From: Deltaproteobacteria bacterium
Lineage (GTDB): Bacteria > Myxococcota_A > Polyangia > Haliangiales > SHYZ01
Assembly (NCBI GenBank): GCA_016210055.1
Contig: JACQUZ010000057.1
Span: 1 to 34,516, forward strand
DNA: 34,516 nt
Direction: 5' to 3'
Under the pieces are notes generated by a model. It saw nothing but the letters and a program-made list of their open reading frames with translations, was not told where the DNA came from and made no database searches. The translations under genes and the position numbers were made by a program. Within the stretch, counting starts at the first letter, position 1; every line of letters starts with the position of its first letter. Below, piece by piece: positions 9,160 through 16,511 of the stretch.

Positions 9160-9954
9160 ATGAAACCGATCGTCCTCATGCTCGCCTACAACGCCGAGCG
9201 GACGCTTGAAAAGACCTTCCAGGCACTTCCCGCCAGCTTGAAGCCGCACGTCGTCGTCGGAGACGACTGCTCTTCGGATCGCACCCAAGAGGTTGCGCGC
9301 GGCCTGGGGCTTCGGGTCGTGAGGCACGAGCGGAACCTCAATTACGGCGGCAACCTCAAGCGCCTGTTTCGCCTCTTCCTTGAAGAAGATGCCGACGTGG
9401 CGGTGGAGATCCACGCCGACTACCAGTACGAGCCAGCACTGGCCGATCTCATGATCGAGTACGTGGCCCGCGGGTACTACGACGTCATCCAGGGGAACCG
9501 CATCCGCACTCGCTCCGAGGCCCTGTCCGGTGGAATGCCTCTCTACCGCTATCTTGGGAACCGCACGTTGACACTCTTCGAGAACCTGTGGTTCGGGACC
9601 GTTTTTGGCGAGTGGCACAGCGGCATGCGAGCCTACTCGCGCAAGGTCATCGCCTCGCTCCCGCTCGAGACCTACAGCGACACGCACTCCTTTGCGAGCG
9701 ACATCCTCATGGACTGCGTGGCGCGCGGATACAGGGTCGCCGAGGTCCCATGCCCCGTGCGCTACGAGGCAGACAGCTCATCCGTGAGCGTGCCGCGGCT
9801 GTTCCAGTACACGTTCAACACCGTGCGCACGGCGCTCAAGTACCCGCCGTGGCGCAGGCAGCCGCCTCATCCCATGGTCGTAGTACCCCTCGGGCAGGGC
9901 ACGGCAGAGAGGGGTGCGGTGATCGATATTCATTCGAAGCGGACGACTAGGTAG
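9160..9954 (+). CDS. Family 2 glycosyltransferase (DPM/DPG synthase-like)
   Basis: A 264-residue GT-A fold glycosyltransferase without membrane segments. The nucleotide-binding start reads IVLMLAYNAERTL, followed by VVGDDCSSDRT (about 35-45) and an EIHADYQYEP segment (about 83-92) in place of the classical DxD metal site, then a GMRAYS acceptor-side motif near 160. It resembles dolichol- or polyprenyl-phosphate hexose synthases and O-antigen glycosyltransferases; the donor cannot be assigned. It is the only plus-strand gene between the two minus-strand sugar operons, divergent from the methyltransferase and overlapping the 3' end of rfbB by 8 bases. No ribosome site is obvious. Confidence 0.85.
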   Translation: MKPIVLMLAYNAERTLEKTFQALPASLKPHVVVGDDCSSDRTQEVARGLGLRVVRHERNLNYGGNLKRLFRLFLEEDADVAVEIHADYQYEPALADLMIEYVARGYYDVIQGNRIRTRSEALSGGMPLYRYLGNRTLTLFENLWFGTVFGEWHSGMRAYSRKVIASLPLETYSDTHSFASDILMDCVARGYRVAEVPCPVRYEADSSSVSVPRLFQYTFNTVRTALKYPPWRRQPPHPMVVVPLGQGTAERGAVIDIHSKRTTR

Positions 9955-10984
9955 GTGAGCCCCCCGCCCCCATGAGTCGGCCCCGGACTTGCGACTCGTA
10001 ATAACTCCGGTATTCCCCGCTCATCACGCGTCGCCACCACCCCGGGTTGTCCACGTAAAAGCCGGCGGTCTCACGAAGACCTTCTTCCAGGCGACGCCGA
10101 GGGCTCCACCCAAGCTCTGCCCCGATCTTCCCCGCATGGATCGCGTAGCGGCGGTCATGCCCAGGTCGGTCCTCGACGAACTTGATCAGCCGCTCGGGCT
10201 TTCCCAGGATCGCGAGGATCTGCTTGACCAAGTCGATGTTTCGACGCTCAGCCTCCCCGCCGACGTTGTAGATCTCGCCGGCACGCCCCCGCTCGAGCAC
10301 GGCGAGCAGTGCCTCGCAGTGGTCCTCCACGTGGAGCCAGTCCCGGACATTCCCTCCGTCGCCATACACGGGTAGCGGCTGATCGCCAAGGGCCTGAATG
10401 ATCATGAGCGGGATGAGCTTCTCGGGAAATTGGAAGCGGCCGTAGTTGTTCGAACAGCGCGTCACCGAAACGGGGAGCCCGTAGGTGCGGTAAAACGAAA
10501 GCGCAAGGAGATCGGCCCCCGCCTTGGACGCCGAGTATGGGCTCGAAGGGCAAAGCGGACTGGTCTCGGTAAAAGCCCCCGTTTCCCCCAGGGAGCCGTA
10601 CACCTCGTCGGTCGAGACCTGGACGAACTTGGAGACCTGGGCCCTAAGTGCTGCCTCGAGGAGCACCTGGGTGCCGAGGACGTTTGTCGACAGAAAAACG
10701 TGCGGATCGAGGATAGAGCGATCCACGTGGCTCTCTGCCGCAAGATGAACTACGGCACTTATCTCATGCGCCCGAAGGACATGCTCGACCAGCTCGCGAT
10801 TGCACACGTCGCCGCGAACGAACGAATAGCGCGCTCCTGGCGCAAGGTCAGCGAGGTTCTCGAGGTTGCCGGCGTACGTCAGCTTGTCGTAGTTCACGAT
10901 CTTCCACGCAGGCCGGACGTGCGCGAGGAACCTGACGAAGTTCGATCCAATAAAACCGCATCCGCCTGTGATGAGGATGTTCAT
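9947..10984 (-). CDS. rfbB: dTDP-glucose 4,6-dehydratase
   Basis: RmlB/RfbB converts dTDP-glucose to dTDP-4-keto-6-deoxyglucose with bound NAD. The 345-residue protein has the NAD loop TGGCGFIG (6-13), LAAESHVDRS (81-90), the T125-D126-E127 triad in STDEVYG, catalytic Y150/K154 in YSASK, and the RDWLHVEDH sugar-binding segment. The ATG at 10984 fits the family N-terminus, although the frame is open further upstream. It begins 5 bases after the ABC permease stop, so it is the last gene of the ruvX-mltG-ABC unit, separated from rfbA, rfbC and rfbD by the inverted glycosyltransferase gene. Identification is secure. Confidence 0.96.
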   Translation of the reverse strand: MNILITGGCGFIGSNFVRFLAHVRPAWKIVNYDKLTYAGNLENLADLAPGARYSFVRGDVCNRELVEHVLRAHEISAVVHLAAESHVDRSILDPHVFLSTNVLGTQVLLEAALRAQVSKFVQVSTDEVYGSLGETGAFTETSPLCPSSPYSASKAGADLLALSFYRTYGLPVSVTRCSNNYGRFQFPEKLIPLMIIQALGDQPLPVYGDGGNVRDWLHVEDHCEALLAVLERGRAGEIYNVGGEAERRNIDLVKQILAILGKPERLIKFVEDRPGHDRRYAIHAGKIGAELGWSPRRRLEEGLRETAGFYVDNPGWWRRVMSGEYRSYYESQVRGRLMGAGGSPT

Positions 10985-10989
10985 GGCTG

Positions 10990-11880
10990 CTAATATTGCC
11001 CCAAGCTCCCATCCTCCCGCGCGCGCCGAAGGGCCCGTGCGAACAGCCACGTGCCGAGCGGTGCCATGACAAGCACGAACCCCGCGAGCCACGCAAGCTC
11101 CTTGTGTAGCTCAATCAAGGGCGCCCCGGTGAACACGGCCCGGCGGAGCGCCTCGGCGCTCGGCGTCAAGGGGAGCGCGTACGCGAGGTCACGAAGGCCG
11201 GCCGGTAGCACGTCGACCGGGAAGAAGATACCCCCGAAAAGCACCGCGAACATCCCGACCGCCGAAGTCAATGGATCCGTCTTCCGCGCGACCAGGGTCA
11301 CCGCGCCACCCAGGAGGCCGAGGGTGCCAAACGCAACCAAGGAAAGGACGACGACAAGGGCGAGCGAACCCAGGTTCACCGGTCCAAATCGCACGCCAAA
11401 CAGCAGCGCCCCCGCGACGAGGTAACCCACGCCCCGAAACATGGAGAACAACACCTGCGACTGGGCGGTGCCGACGATCACGTACAGGACCGGCGCTGGC
11501 GTCGAGAGCATCGCCTCGAGGGTCCCTTCGAGCTGGGCCTCCCTGATGCGTCGACCAAGCGCCGCCAAGAACGACTGGAAAACCCCGGCCGCGACTACGC
11601 CGATGAGCCAGTAGCCCATGTAACCCGCCTCGCCGTAACGCTCGACCGGTAACTTGGCGCCCGACTGGGTCACGAAGCGCCCCAGAAACCCGATCGCGCA
11701 CAAGAGCACCAGCATGTTCAAAAACCGCATCACTGTCGCCGGCCGGTAGCTCATGGACACCGCTAGGTCACGACGCAAGAACGCCGCGAGGACCCGACGG
11801 AGGCTCACCCGCCGGGGAAGTAGCGCCTCGCGCCCCAGCGGCACCGCATCCACACGCGGGCTCACGCGCTCCTTAACCAC
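10990..11880 (-). CDS. ABC-2 type exporter permease
   Basis: A 296-residue integral membrane protein with about six transmembrane helices. The conserved cytoplasmic coupling segment reads REAQLEGTLEAMLSTP, and the GGIFFPVDVLPAGL re-entrant loop is typical of ABC-2 (DrrB/NodJ-like) permeases. It pairs with the ATPase encoded immediately upstream. GTG at 11880 is chosen because GGAG (11888-11891) stands seven bases before it; this overlaps the ATPase reading frame by 8 bases and implies coupling. A TTG at 11883 is also possible. The deoxysugar neighbourhood suggests glycan or glycolipid export, but ABC-2 permeases also move drugs and lipids, so the substrate is open. Confidence 0.87.
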   Translation of the reverse strand: MVKERVSPRVDAVPLGREALLPRRVSLRRVLAAFLRRDLAVSMSYRPATVMRFLNMLVLLCAIGFLGRFVTQSGAKLPVERYGEAGYMGYWLIGVVAAGVFQSFLAALGRRIREAQLEGTLEAMLSTPAPVLYVIVGTAQSQVLFSMFRGVGYLVAGALLFGVRFGPVNLGSLALVVVLSLVAFGTLGLLGGAVTLVARKTDPLTSAVGMFAVLFGGIFFPVDVLPAGLRDLAYALPLTPSAEALRRAVFTGAPLIELHKELAWLAGFVLVMAPLGTWLFARALRRAREDGSLGQY

Positions 11881-12607
11881 CAATCGTCTCCAAGGCTGTA
11901 CCCACGCTCCCCGAGTAGACCACCTGCCCCTTGTCTAAGACGATGGCTCGACTGCCCACGGTCCGCGCCTCGTCGGGCTGGTTGGTCGCGATGAGAACAC
12001 ACCGCCCCTCCTCGGCGAGCGAGCGCACGAAGGCCCGCTGCTCCTTGGCTGCCCGAGGATCCAAGCCGGCCGTCGGCTCGTCGAGAAGCAGGACGCGCGG
12101 CTCCCCGAGGAAAGCCCGGGCAATGGCCAGCCTCTGCCGCATCCCTGCCGAGTATTCGGCGACTCGTCGCCCCCCCGCATCCCGAAGCCCCACGTTCTCG
12201 AGCAAGGCGTCCGCGCGAGCCCGAGCAGGCGCTCGGCCCATCCCATGGAGCGCGGCAAAGAACTCCAAGTTGGCGCGGCCCGAAAGCCGCCATGCAAACG
12301 AGCGCGCGTCGGCCGACACGTACACCGCATCCCGACGAAGCAATGCCCCCCCCTGGGCGCAGTCATGCCCGCACACCTCGGCGCGCCCCCGGGTAGGGAT
12401 GAGAAGCCCTGCTAAGCACTTGAGCAGCGTGCTCTTGCCCGCGCCGTTTTCCCCGAGGACCGCCACGCACTCGCCGGCCTGCGCGAGAAAGCTCACCCCT
12501 TTGAGCACTGTGGCGCGCCGACCCCGCCACCGCCCGCGCATGAGGTCCCGAAGGGACGCCTCCCTAAAGTAGTCCTTCTCTAACGATTCACAGCGAACGA
12601 GGGTCAC
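11873..12607 (-). CDS. ABC-2 type exporter ATP-binding protein with unusual catalytic loops
   Basis: A 244-residue ABC ATPase. Walker A GENGAGKST is at 52-60, the signature region YSAGM at 152-156 (not LSGGQ), and Walker B VLLLDEP at 172-178 with Asp176 and Glu177 intact. The Q-loop region reads YVSADARSF without a Gln at the expected place, and the H-loop position reads TNQPDEA, so Asn209 replaces the usual His. The Wzt-like N-terminus (FREASLRDLMRGR) and the neighbours suggest glycan export. The GTG start at 12607 overlaps the mltG stop as GTGA; the permease starts inside its 3' end. Whether the substitutions lower ATPase activity is not known. Confidence 0.88.
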   Translation of the reverse strand: MTLVRCESLEKDYFREASLRDLMRGRWRGRRATVLKGVSFLAQAGECVAVLGENGAGKSTLLKCLAGLLIPTRGRAEVCGHDCAQGGALLRRDAVYVSADARSFAWRLSGRANLEFFAALHGMGRAPARARADALLENVGLRDAGGRRVAEYSAGMRQRLAIARAFLGEPRVLLLDEPTAGLDPRAAKEQRAFVRSLAEEGRCVLIATNQPDEARTVGSRAIVLDKGQVVYSGSVGTALETIGG

Positions 12608-13698
12608 TTTTGATATTTCTCGACGAAGCGCGAGTGCTCCTCATAGGTCTTGGAAAACACGTGCGTCCGCTCGTCCTTGGCCACGAAGTACAAGTAGCCG
12701 GTATCTTCGGGATCCATGGTAGCCGCGAGCGAAGCACGTCCAGGATTCGAAATCGGTCCGGGCGGTAGGCCGGCGTGCTCGTACGTGTTGTACAGGTTGT
12801 CCTTGTCGTCGAGCTGCGCGCGATGGAGCCGGTCGGACGAGTCCCATTTCTGGCAAGCAGCGCTCTTCACGAGGGGTATCGTGCAGCCATATCGAATGGT
12901 TGGGTCGGTCTCCAAGCGCCGAGAGGGGAACGACGGAAGAATCAGGCGATTGAAGAACACCGACGCCACCCGCCCCCGCTCCTCTTTTGCCCCGGTCTCC
13001 TTTTCCACAATCGACGCCATGATCACGATTTCGCGATCCCCCCAGGTGAGCTGCTTCTGCAGGCGAGCGAGCGCCCTCGAGTACTTCTTGCGCAATTCCT
13101 CGTAGACGATCCGGTGCTGCCTCACCATGGTCTCGAGCACCTGTCTTGGCTGTGCCGGGCGCCTGAAGCGATAGGTCTCGGGAAACAGGTAGCCTTCGAC
13201 GGTCTCCCCTTCGATCCCTTGCGCCCTGAGCCATTCCTGCTCGCGCGCGACCTCCTCGAGTTCCCCTGCGCTGGCGATCCCGGCCTGATCTAGAATCTCG
13301 AAGACTTCGCGGAGGTGCTTCCCCTCGGGGATCGTCACCGAGATCTCCACCTCCTGCACCCCCACGACGAGCGTGTCCAAGACCTCGCGCGGCGAAAGGT
13401 TGTCCCGGAGCATGTACTTCCCCGCCCGGACCTTGCTCGAAAGCCCGCGGTGCATCGCATACAGCCGAAACCACGAAGGGCGGTCGATGACGCCACCATC
13501 GGAAAGAGCGCTGACGATCTCGGGAAACTTCATGCCGCGCTTGATTTCCAAGACGATGTCCCGGCCGGTCCCGCCGTGGCGACGGTCTGGATAGCTCACG
13601 ATCTCGTACCCTGCCCACGCACCGCACGCGGCGAAAAGGAAGAAGGTCCCGAGAACAACCAGGAGCGCAAGACGGAACGAGCTTCGTGACACGGGCAA
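12604..13698 (-). CDS. mltG: Endolytic murein transglycosylase
   Basis: MltG (YceG) cleaves nascent peptidoglycan strands at the outer face of the cytoplasmic membrane and sets glycan length. The 364-residue protein has one N-terminal transmembrane helix (about 9-31), a LysM-like region (about 48-120) and the YceG catalytic domain with Glu232 in ASIVEKET, GYLFPETY near 169-176 and the C-terminal NTYEHAGLPPGPISNPG segment. TTG at 13698 has GGAG six bases before it; GTG at 13692 is an alternative. It follows ruvX by 3 bases and overlaps the ABC ATPase gene by 4. A ruvX-mltG pairing is common, but a direct overlap with an exporter gene is not something I recognise. Confidence 0.94.
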   Translation of the reverse strand: MPVSRSSFRLALLVVLGTFFLFAACGAWAGYEIVSYPDRRHGGTGRDIVLEIKRGMKFPEIVSALSDGGVIDRPSWFRLYAMHRGLSSKVRAGKYMLRDNLSPREVLDTLVVGVQEVEISVTIPEGKHLREVFEILDQAGIASAGELEEVAREQEWLRAQGIEGETVEGYLFPETYRFRRPAQPRQVLETMVRQHRIVYEELRKKYSRALARLQKQLTWGDREIVIMASIVEKETGAKEERGRVASVFFNRLILPSFPSRRLETDPTIRYGCTIPLVKSAACQKWDSSDRLHRAQLDDKDNLYNTYEHAGLPPGPISNPGRASLAATMDPEDTGYLYFVAKDERTHVFSKTYEEHSRFVEKYQK

Positions 13699-13701
13699 AA
13701 T

Positions 13702-14127
13702 CTACTCCGGCCGCCGCCGGGCGTCGAGCCAACCCTGAAGGAGAAACGCCGCCGCCTGCTTGTCGATGACTTCCTTGCGGCGGGCACGCGAAAGGTCGGC
13801 ATCGATGAGCACTCGCTCTACCGCCACGGTCGAGAAGCGCTCATCCCAGGTCTCGACGGGCACGGCCTCTCCGAACCGCTCCTTCAGGGCGCGGGCAAAA
13901 ACCAGGACGCGCTTCGCCCGAGGGCCGATCTCCCCTTCCATGGTGAGCGGCAGTCCAACCACGACACGTTCCACCTGCAGGTCGGCCACGACCTTGGCGA
14001 TGGACTCCACGTCGGCGCGGGTGCCCTTGCGGGCCAGCGTGGCCTTCGGATGCGCAGCGAGTCCGAGCTCATCCGAAACGGCCACGCCAATCGTTTTTGA
14101 TCCCACATCGAGCCCGAGCACGCGCAT
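13702..14127 (-). CDS. ruvX: RuvX/YqgF family RNase H-fold nuclease
   Basis: A 141-residue RNase H-fold protein, the usual YqgF length. The first strand carries [16 protein letters not shown] (catalytic Asp at residue 7), the middle has [14 protein letters not shown] with the conserved acidic residue, and the C-terminal part reads [10 protein letters not shown] followed by [13 protein letters not shown]. The family acts in 16S rRNA 5'-end processing or as a Holliday-junction resolvase. The ATG at 14127 is chosen because it begins exactly at the conserved first strand; the frame continues upstream without a family match. It is the first gene of the ruvX-mltG-ABC-rfbB unit and is divergent from the DUF3467 gene over 60 bases. 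Confidence 0.92.
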   Translation of the reverse strand: MRVLGLDVGSKTIGVAVSDELGLAAHPKATLARKGTRADVESIAKVVADLQVERVVVGLPLTMEGEIGPRAKRVLVFARALKERFGEAVPVETWDERFSTVAVERVLIDADLSRARRKEVIDKQAAAFLLQGWLDARRRPE

Positions 14128-14187
14128 GCCTTCTCGCTTTCCCTTAGGGGGATGGTATCTTAGGGCCTTTCCCTGGCAAGGTAGGCC

Positions 14188-14496
14188 ATGTCCGATCAGA
14201 ATCAGCCGCCCCCACCTCCGAAGGGAGGTCCCCGGATCCAGCTTCAGGTCGACGACGACGTCGCCCAGGGGATGTATTCGAACCTGGTGCTCATCAACCA
14301 TACCGAAAACGAGTTTGTCCTCGACTTCGCCTTTCTTGCCCCAGGCGCACCACGGGCCAAGGTGCGCGCACGGATCATTTCATCCCCGCAGCACACCCGC
14401 AGGCTCCTAACGGCCCTCCAAAAGAACCTGGAGAAATACGAGGAACGATTCGGCGCCATCGACGTCGGGGAAGAAGAAGAGGAGATCATCCACTAG
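14188..14496 (+). CDS. DUF3467 domain protein
   Basis: A 102-residue cytoplasmic protein matching DUF3467: a Pro/Gln-rich start, then [28 protein letters not shown] and [15 protein letters not shown], ending in a helix and a run of Glu. The fold is known only as a small alpha/beta unit and the function is unknown; family members occur widely as single genes. AAGG and AGG stretches lie shortly before the ATG, and a TATCTT -10-like box (14156-14161) lies further up. It converges on the S66 peptidase gene with 10 bases between the stops. Confidence 0.85.
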   Translation: MSDQNQPPPPPKGGPRIQLQVDDDVAQGMYSNLVLINHTENEFVLDFAFLAPGAPRAKVRARIISSPQHTRRLLTALQKNLEKYEERFGAIDVGEEEEEIIH

Positions 14497-14506
14497 GCGT
14501 CGCGAA

Positions 14507-15418
14507 TCACGCCACCGCCCCTTCCTCGATAACCAACTCGGACTCCCCAAGGTCTGCGGCACAACGCGCGCCGACGGGGAGGGCCAAGTTGCGCGCCCCA
14601 TGCCCCACGGGCAAGCCCATGACCCCTGGCAACCGAAACGCCGCAAGCCGTTCCTCGACCACGTCCAACGCCGAGGGCGGGCTCGCGTCCGGCTCCTCGC
14701 AGCGCCAGAGGTCTCCCACCGCCACCGCGCGCACCCCGTCGAGCGCCGAGGACAACTGAAGCTGCGTGAGCATGCGATCGATTCGGTAGGGCCGCTCCCC
14801 TACGTCCTCGAGGAAAAACACCGAAGCGCCCAGATCGAGCTCCCACGGCGTGCCGATGAGGCGCGTGAGGAGCTCCACGTTCCCACCCACCAACCGGCCC
14901 TCGACGGTACCCCCGCCTCGTGCGCCGATTCGCGCCAGGTTGCTCGGAATCCTGCCCATGGGCTCTGGGTTCTCGATCAGCCGGAATAGCCACTCCACGT
15001 CGCCCTCGGGCAGCTTCCCGAGCTGAGTGACCACGGGTCCATGGATAGGACGGACCTGCGCCGCCATGACGCACAAGGAGAGGAGGGCCGTAATGTCCGA
15101 AAATCCAACGACGATCTTGGGGTCGTGCCGGAGCCGCTCGGAGTCCACGCGTTCCAGGATCCTCATGACCCCGTACCCACCACGGGCGCAGAAAATGGCC
15201 CGCACGTCCGGATTCGCCAGGTAGCGGTTCAGCTCCTCGGCCCGCCGCTCGTCGGTCCCGGCCAAGTATCCAGTTCGACAAAGCAGCGCCTCGTCGTAGA
15301 CTACCCTGTACCGCGACTGCAAAATCGCGAGCCCGTGACCAAGATCATCCCTGGGGACCGGACCCGCAGGTGCTGCTACCGCGACGGTGTCTCCAGGACG
15401 CAATCGCGGCGGAATCAC
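14507..15418 (-). CDS. ldcA: LD-carboxypeptidase, peptidase family S66
   Basis: Removes the terminal D-Ala from peptidoglycan tetrapeptides (LdcA) during murein recycling; related S66 proteins cleave microcin C (MccF). The 303-residue protein begins with IPPRLRPGDTVAVAAPAGP, as the family does, which favours GTG at 15418 over an ATG at 15448. Residues seen are CARGGYGVMR, the nucleophilic Ser in GFSDIT (Ser107), the Glu in FLEDVGERPYRIDR, and the His in PVGHGARN. E. coli LdcA is about 304 residues, an exact length match. A TAAAAT -10-like box on the minus strand (15451-15456) would give a leader of about 25 bases to this GTG. The 5' end abuts the divergent DedA gene. The split between LdcA and MccF-like function is by context only. 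Confidence 0.88.
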   Translation of the reverse strand: MIPPRLRPGDTVAVAAPAGPVPRDDLGHGLAILQSRYRVVYDEALLCRTGYLAGTDERRAEELNRYLANPDVRAIFCARGGYGVMRILERVDSERLRHDPKIVVGFSDITALLSLCVMAAQVRPIHGPVVTQLGKLPEGDVEWLFRLIENPEPMGRIPSNLARIGARGGGTVEGRLVGGNVELLTRLIGTPWELDLGASVFFLEDVGERPYRIDRMLTQLQLSSALDGVRAVAVGDLWRCEEPDASPPSALDVVEERLAAFRLPGVMGLPVGHGARNLALPVGARCAADLGESELVIEEGAVA

Positions 15419-15422
15419 ACAC

Positions 15423-16076
15423 GTGGACCAGCTTGCCGTTCGCCTCATCGATTTTATCTCTCACCAAGACCACGCCTTGGGGTTGGTCATTTTCGCCTTG
15501 AGCGCGTGTGTCGAGTACGTGTTTCCACCGTTCCCAGGGGACACGGTCACCCTCTTCGCGGGATTCCTAATCTCGGCCAAGGGGTGGAGCTTCCTGCTCG
15601 TCTTTGGAAGCGTGCTCGCCGGGTCCGCCCTTGGTTCCATGGCAGGTTTTTGGCTCGGGCGGTGGCTGAAAGAAAGACGCGAACGGCGCCCCCCCAGGCA
15701 CCCAAAGGCCACCGAGGCCTTGGACAAGCTTGTGGAGCGATTTCGCCGCCACGGTGAGGTATTGATCGTGATGAACCGATTTGTTCCTGGGCTGCGTGCC
15801 GTGTTCTTCGTCGCCGCCGGGATCTCGGGCATGCGAGGTCGATGGGTGCTCGCGTGGGCCACGGTCTCGGCGGCGATCTGGAACCTCATGCTCATTGCGG
15901 TGGGGAGCTCTGTGGGCGCGAACCTGGACACGATTCGGGGCTTCTTCTCCACCTACTCGCGCCTGGCATGGATGCTCATTGCCGTCGTGCTTGCCGCTTG
16001 GATAATCCGTTGGACCTATCGTCGTGCCCGCTCTCGGGCACGGCGCCGCACCGGGGAAAATCCTACCGGCCATTAG
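15423..16076 (+). CDS. DedA family membrane protein
   Basis: A 217-residue DedA/SNARE-associated-like membrane protein, likely an undecaprenyl-phosphate or phospholipid transporter or scramblase in the cytoplasmic membrane. The start LIDFISHQDHALG, the re-entrant ECxxPPFPGDTV-like segment (EYVFPPFPGDTV), GSMAGFWLGRW and the central RFVPGLRAVFFVAAG motif are all typical, with four to five helices and an Arg-rich tail. GTG at 15423 is preferred because it matches the family N-terminus; GTG at 15387 would lie within the S66 gene. The head lies only 4 bases from the S66 start on the other strand. The 3' end overlaps the PilZ-like gene by 14 bases. Confidence 0.88.
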   Translation: MDQLAVRLIDFISHQDHALGLVIFALSACVEYVFPPFPGDTVTLFAGFLISAKGWSFLLVFGSVLAGSALGSMAGFWLGRWLKERRERRPPRHPKATEALDKLVERFRRHGEVLIVMNRFVPGLRAVFFVAAGISGMRGRWVLAWATVSAAIWNLMLIAVGSSVGANLDTIRGFFSTYSRLAWMLIAVVLAAWIIRWTYRRARSRARRRTGENPTGH

Positions 16077-16410
16077 ATCTCTTGCGGGATCGCCTACCTT
16101 TCTTCGAATGCCCATCTTCCTCGGGAATGGTTCCGTCTCCCGATTGGTCAGGGGATGCTTGGAGCGTTTCGGTCTTCCACGAAACCAGCATGCCCGGCGG
16201 TGACTTCGCACTGCTCTCCTGCTCCACGATCGAAATGACCCGAGCCTCCCGGTTCATGCCCTCCCCTTCGAGCCTGAGGGTCGTTCCAACCGGCAGCGGC
16301 GCCTCAGTTTCGACAAAACCCGAGTCCTCTGCCGCGAGTTGGAACCGCGCGCGCTGCGCAACCCGAAGTCCGTGGTAGGTCACGTCGACAAACACCACCC
16401 CTTCACCCAT
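16063..16410 (-). CDS. Small PilZ-like beta-barrel protein, function unknown
   Basis: A 115-residue cytoplasmic protein. The first 80 residues alternate short predicted beta strands (VVFVDVTYHGLRV, ARFQLAAEDSGFVET, LPVGTTLRLEG, EARVISIVEQE), the pattern of a PilZ-type or related small barrel, but the RxxxR c-di-GMP switch is not evident. The tail is basic (KKGRRSRKR). ATG at 16410 is chosen over an earlier in-frame start because AGGA lies about ten bases upstream and the domain begins there. It is divergent from the acyltransferase gene and convergent with dedA. The coding call is good; the domain call is tentative. Confidence 0.6.
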   Translation of the reverse strand: MGEGVVFVDVTYHGLRVAQRARFQLAAEDSGFVETEAPLPVGTTLRLEGEGMNREARVISIVEQESSAKSPPGMLVSWKTETLQASPDQSGDGTIPEEDGHSKKGRRSRKRSNGR

Positions 16411-16441
16411 GGCGGCGCATCCTACCACGCCTTTTCGCGCG

Positions 16442-16470
16442 TTGACACCCACCCAGGGCGCGCGTACCTT
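16442..16470 (+). promoter_or_regulatory. Sigma-70 promoter upstream of acyltransferase gene
   Basis: A perfect TTGACA (16442-16447), a 17-base spacer and TACCTT (16465-16470). Transcription would start near 16477, after the GTG at 16473, which supports the ATG at 16512 as the true start. Confidence 0.55.
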
Positions 16471-16511
16471 GCGTGAGTCAAAAACGACCGAGAGGAAGGT
16501 TCGGGGGAGAG

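Noticed and set aside
11100..11125. TAGCTCAAT stretch resembling a tRNA D-arm
   Set aside because: It lies in the ABC permease coding sequence and no T-arm or acceptor stem can be built around it.
14496..14513. GGCGT/ACGCC hairpin between the DUF3467 and S66 stops as a bidirectional terminator
   Set aside because: Only a five-base-pair stem with an eight-base loop and no T-run on either strand.
16473..16511. GTG at 16473 as the acyltransferase start
   Set aside because: The TTGACA-17-TACCTT promoter would start the transcript near 16477, after this codon, and the ATG at 16512 has a Gly-rich ribosome site.
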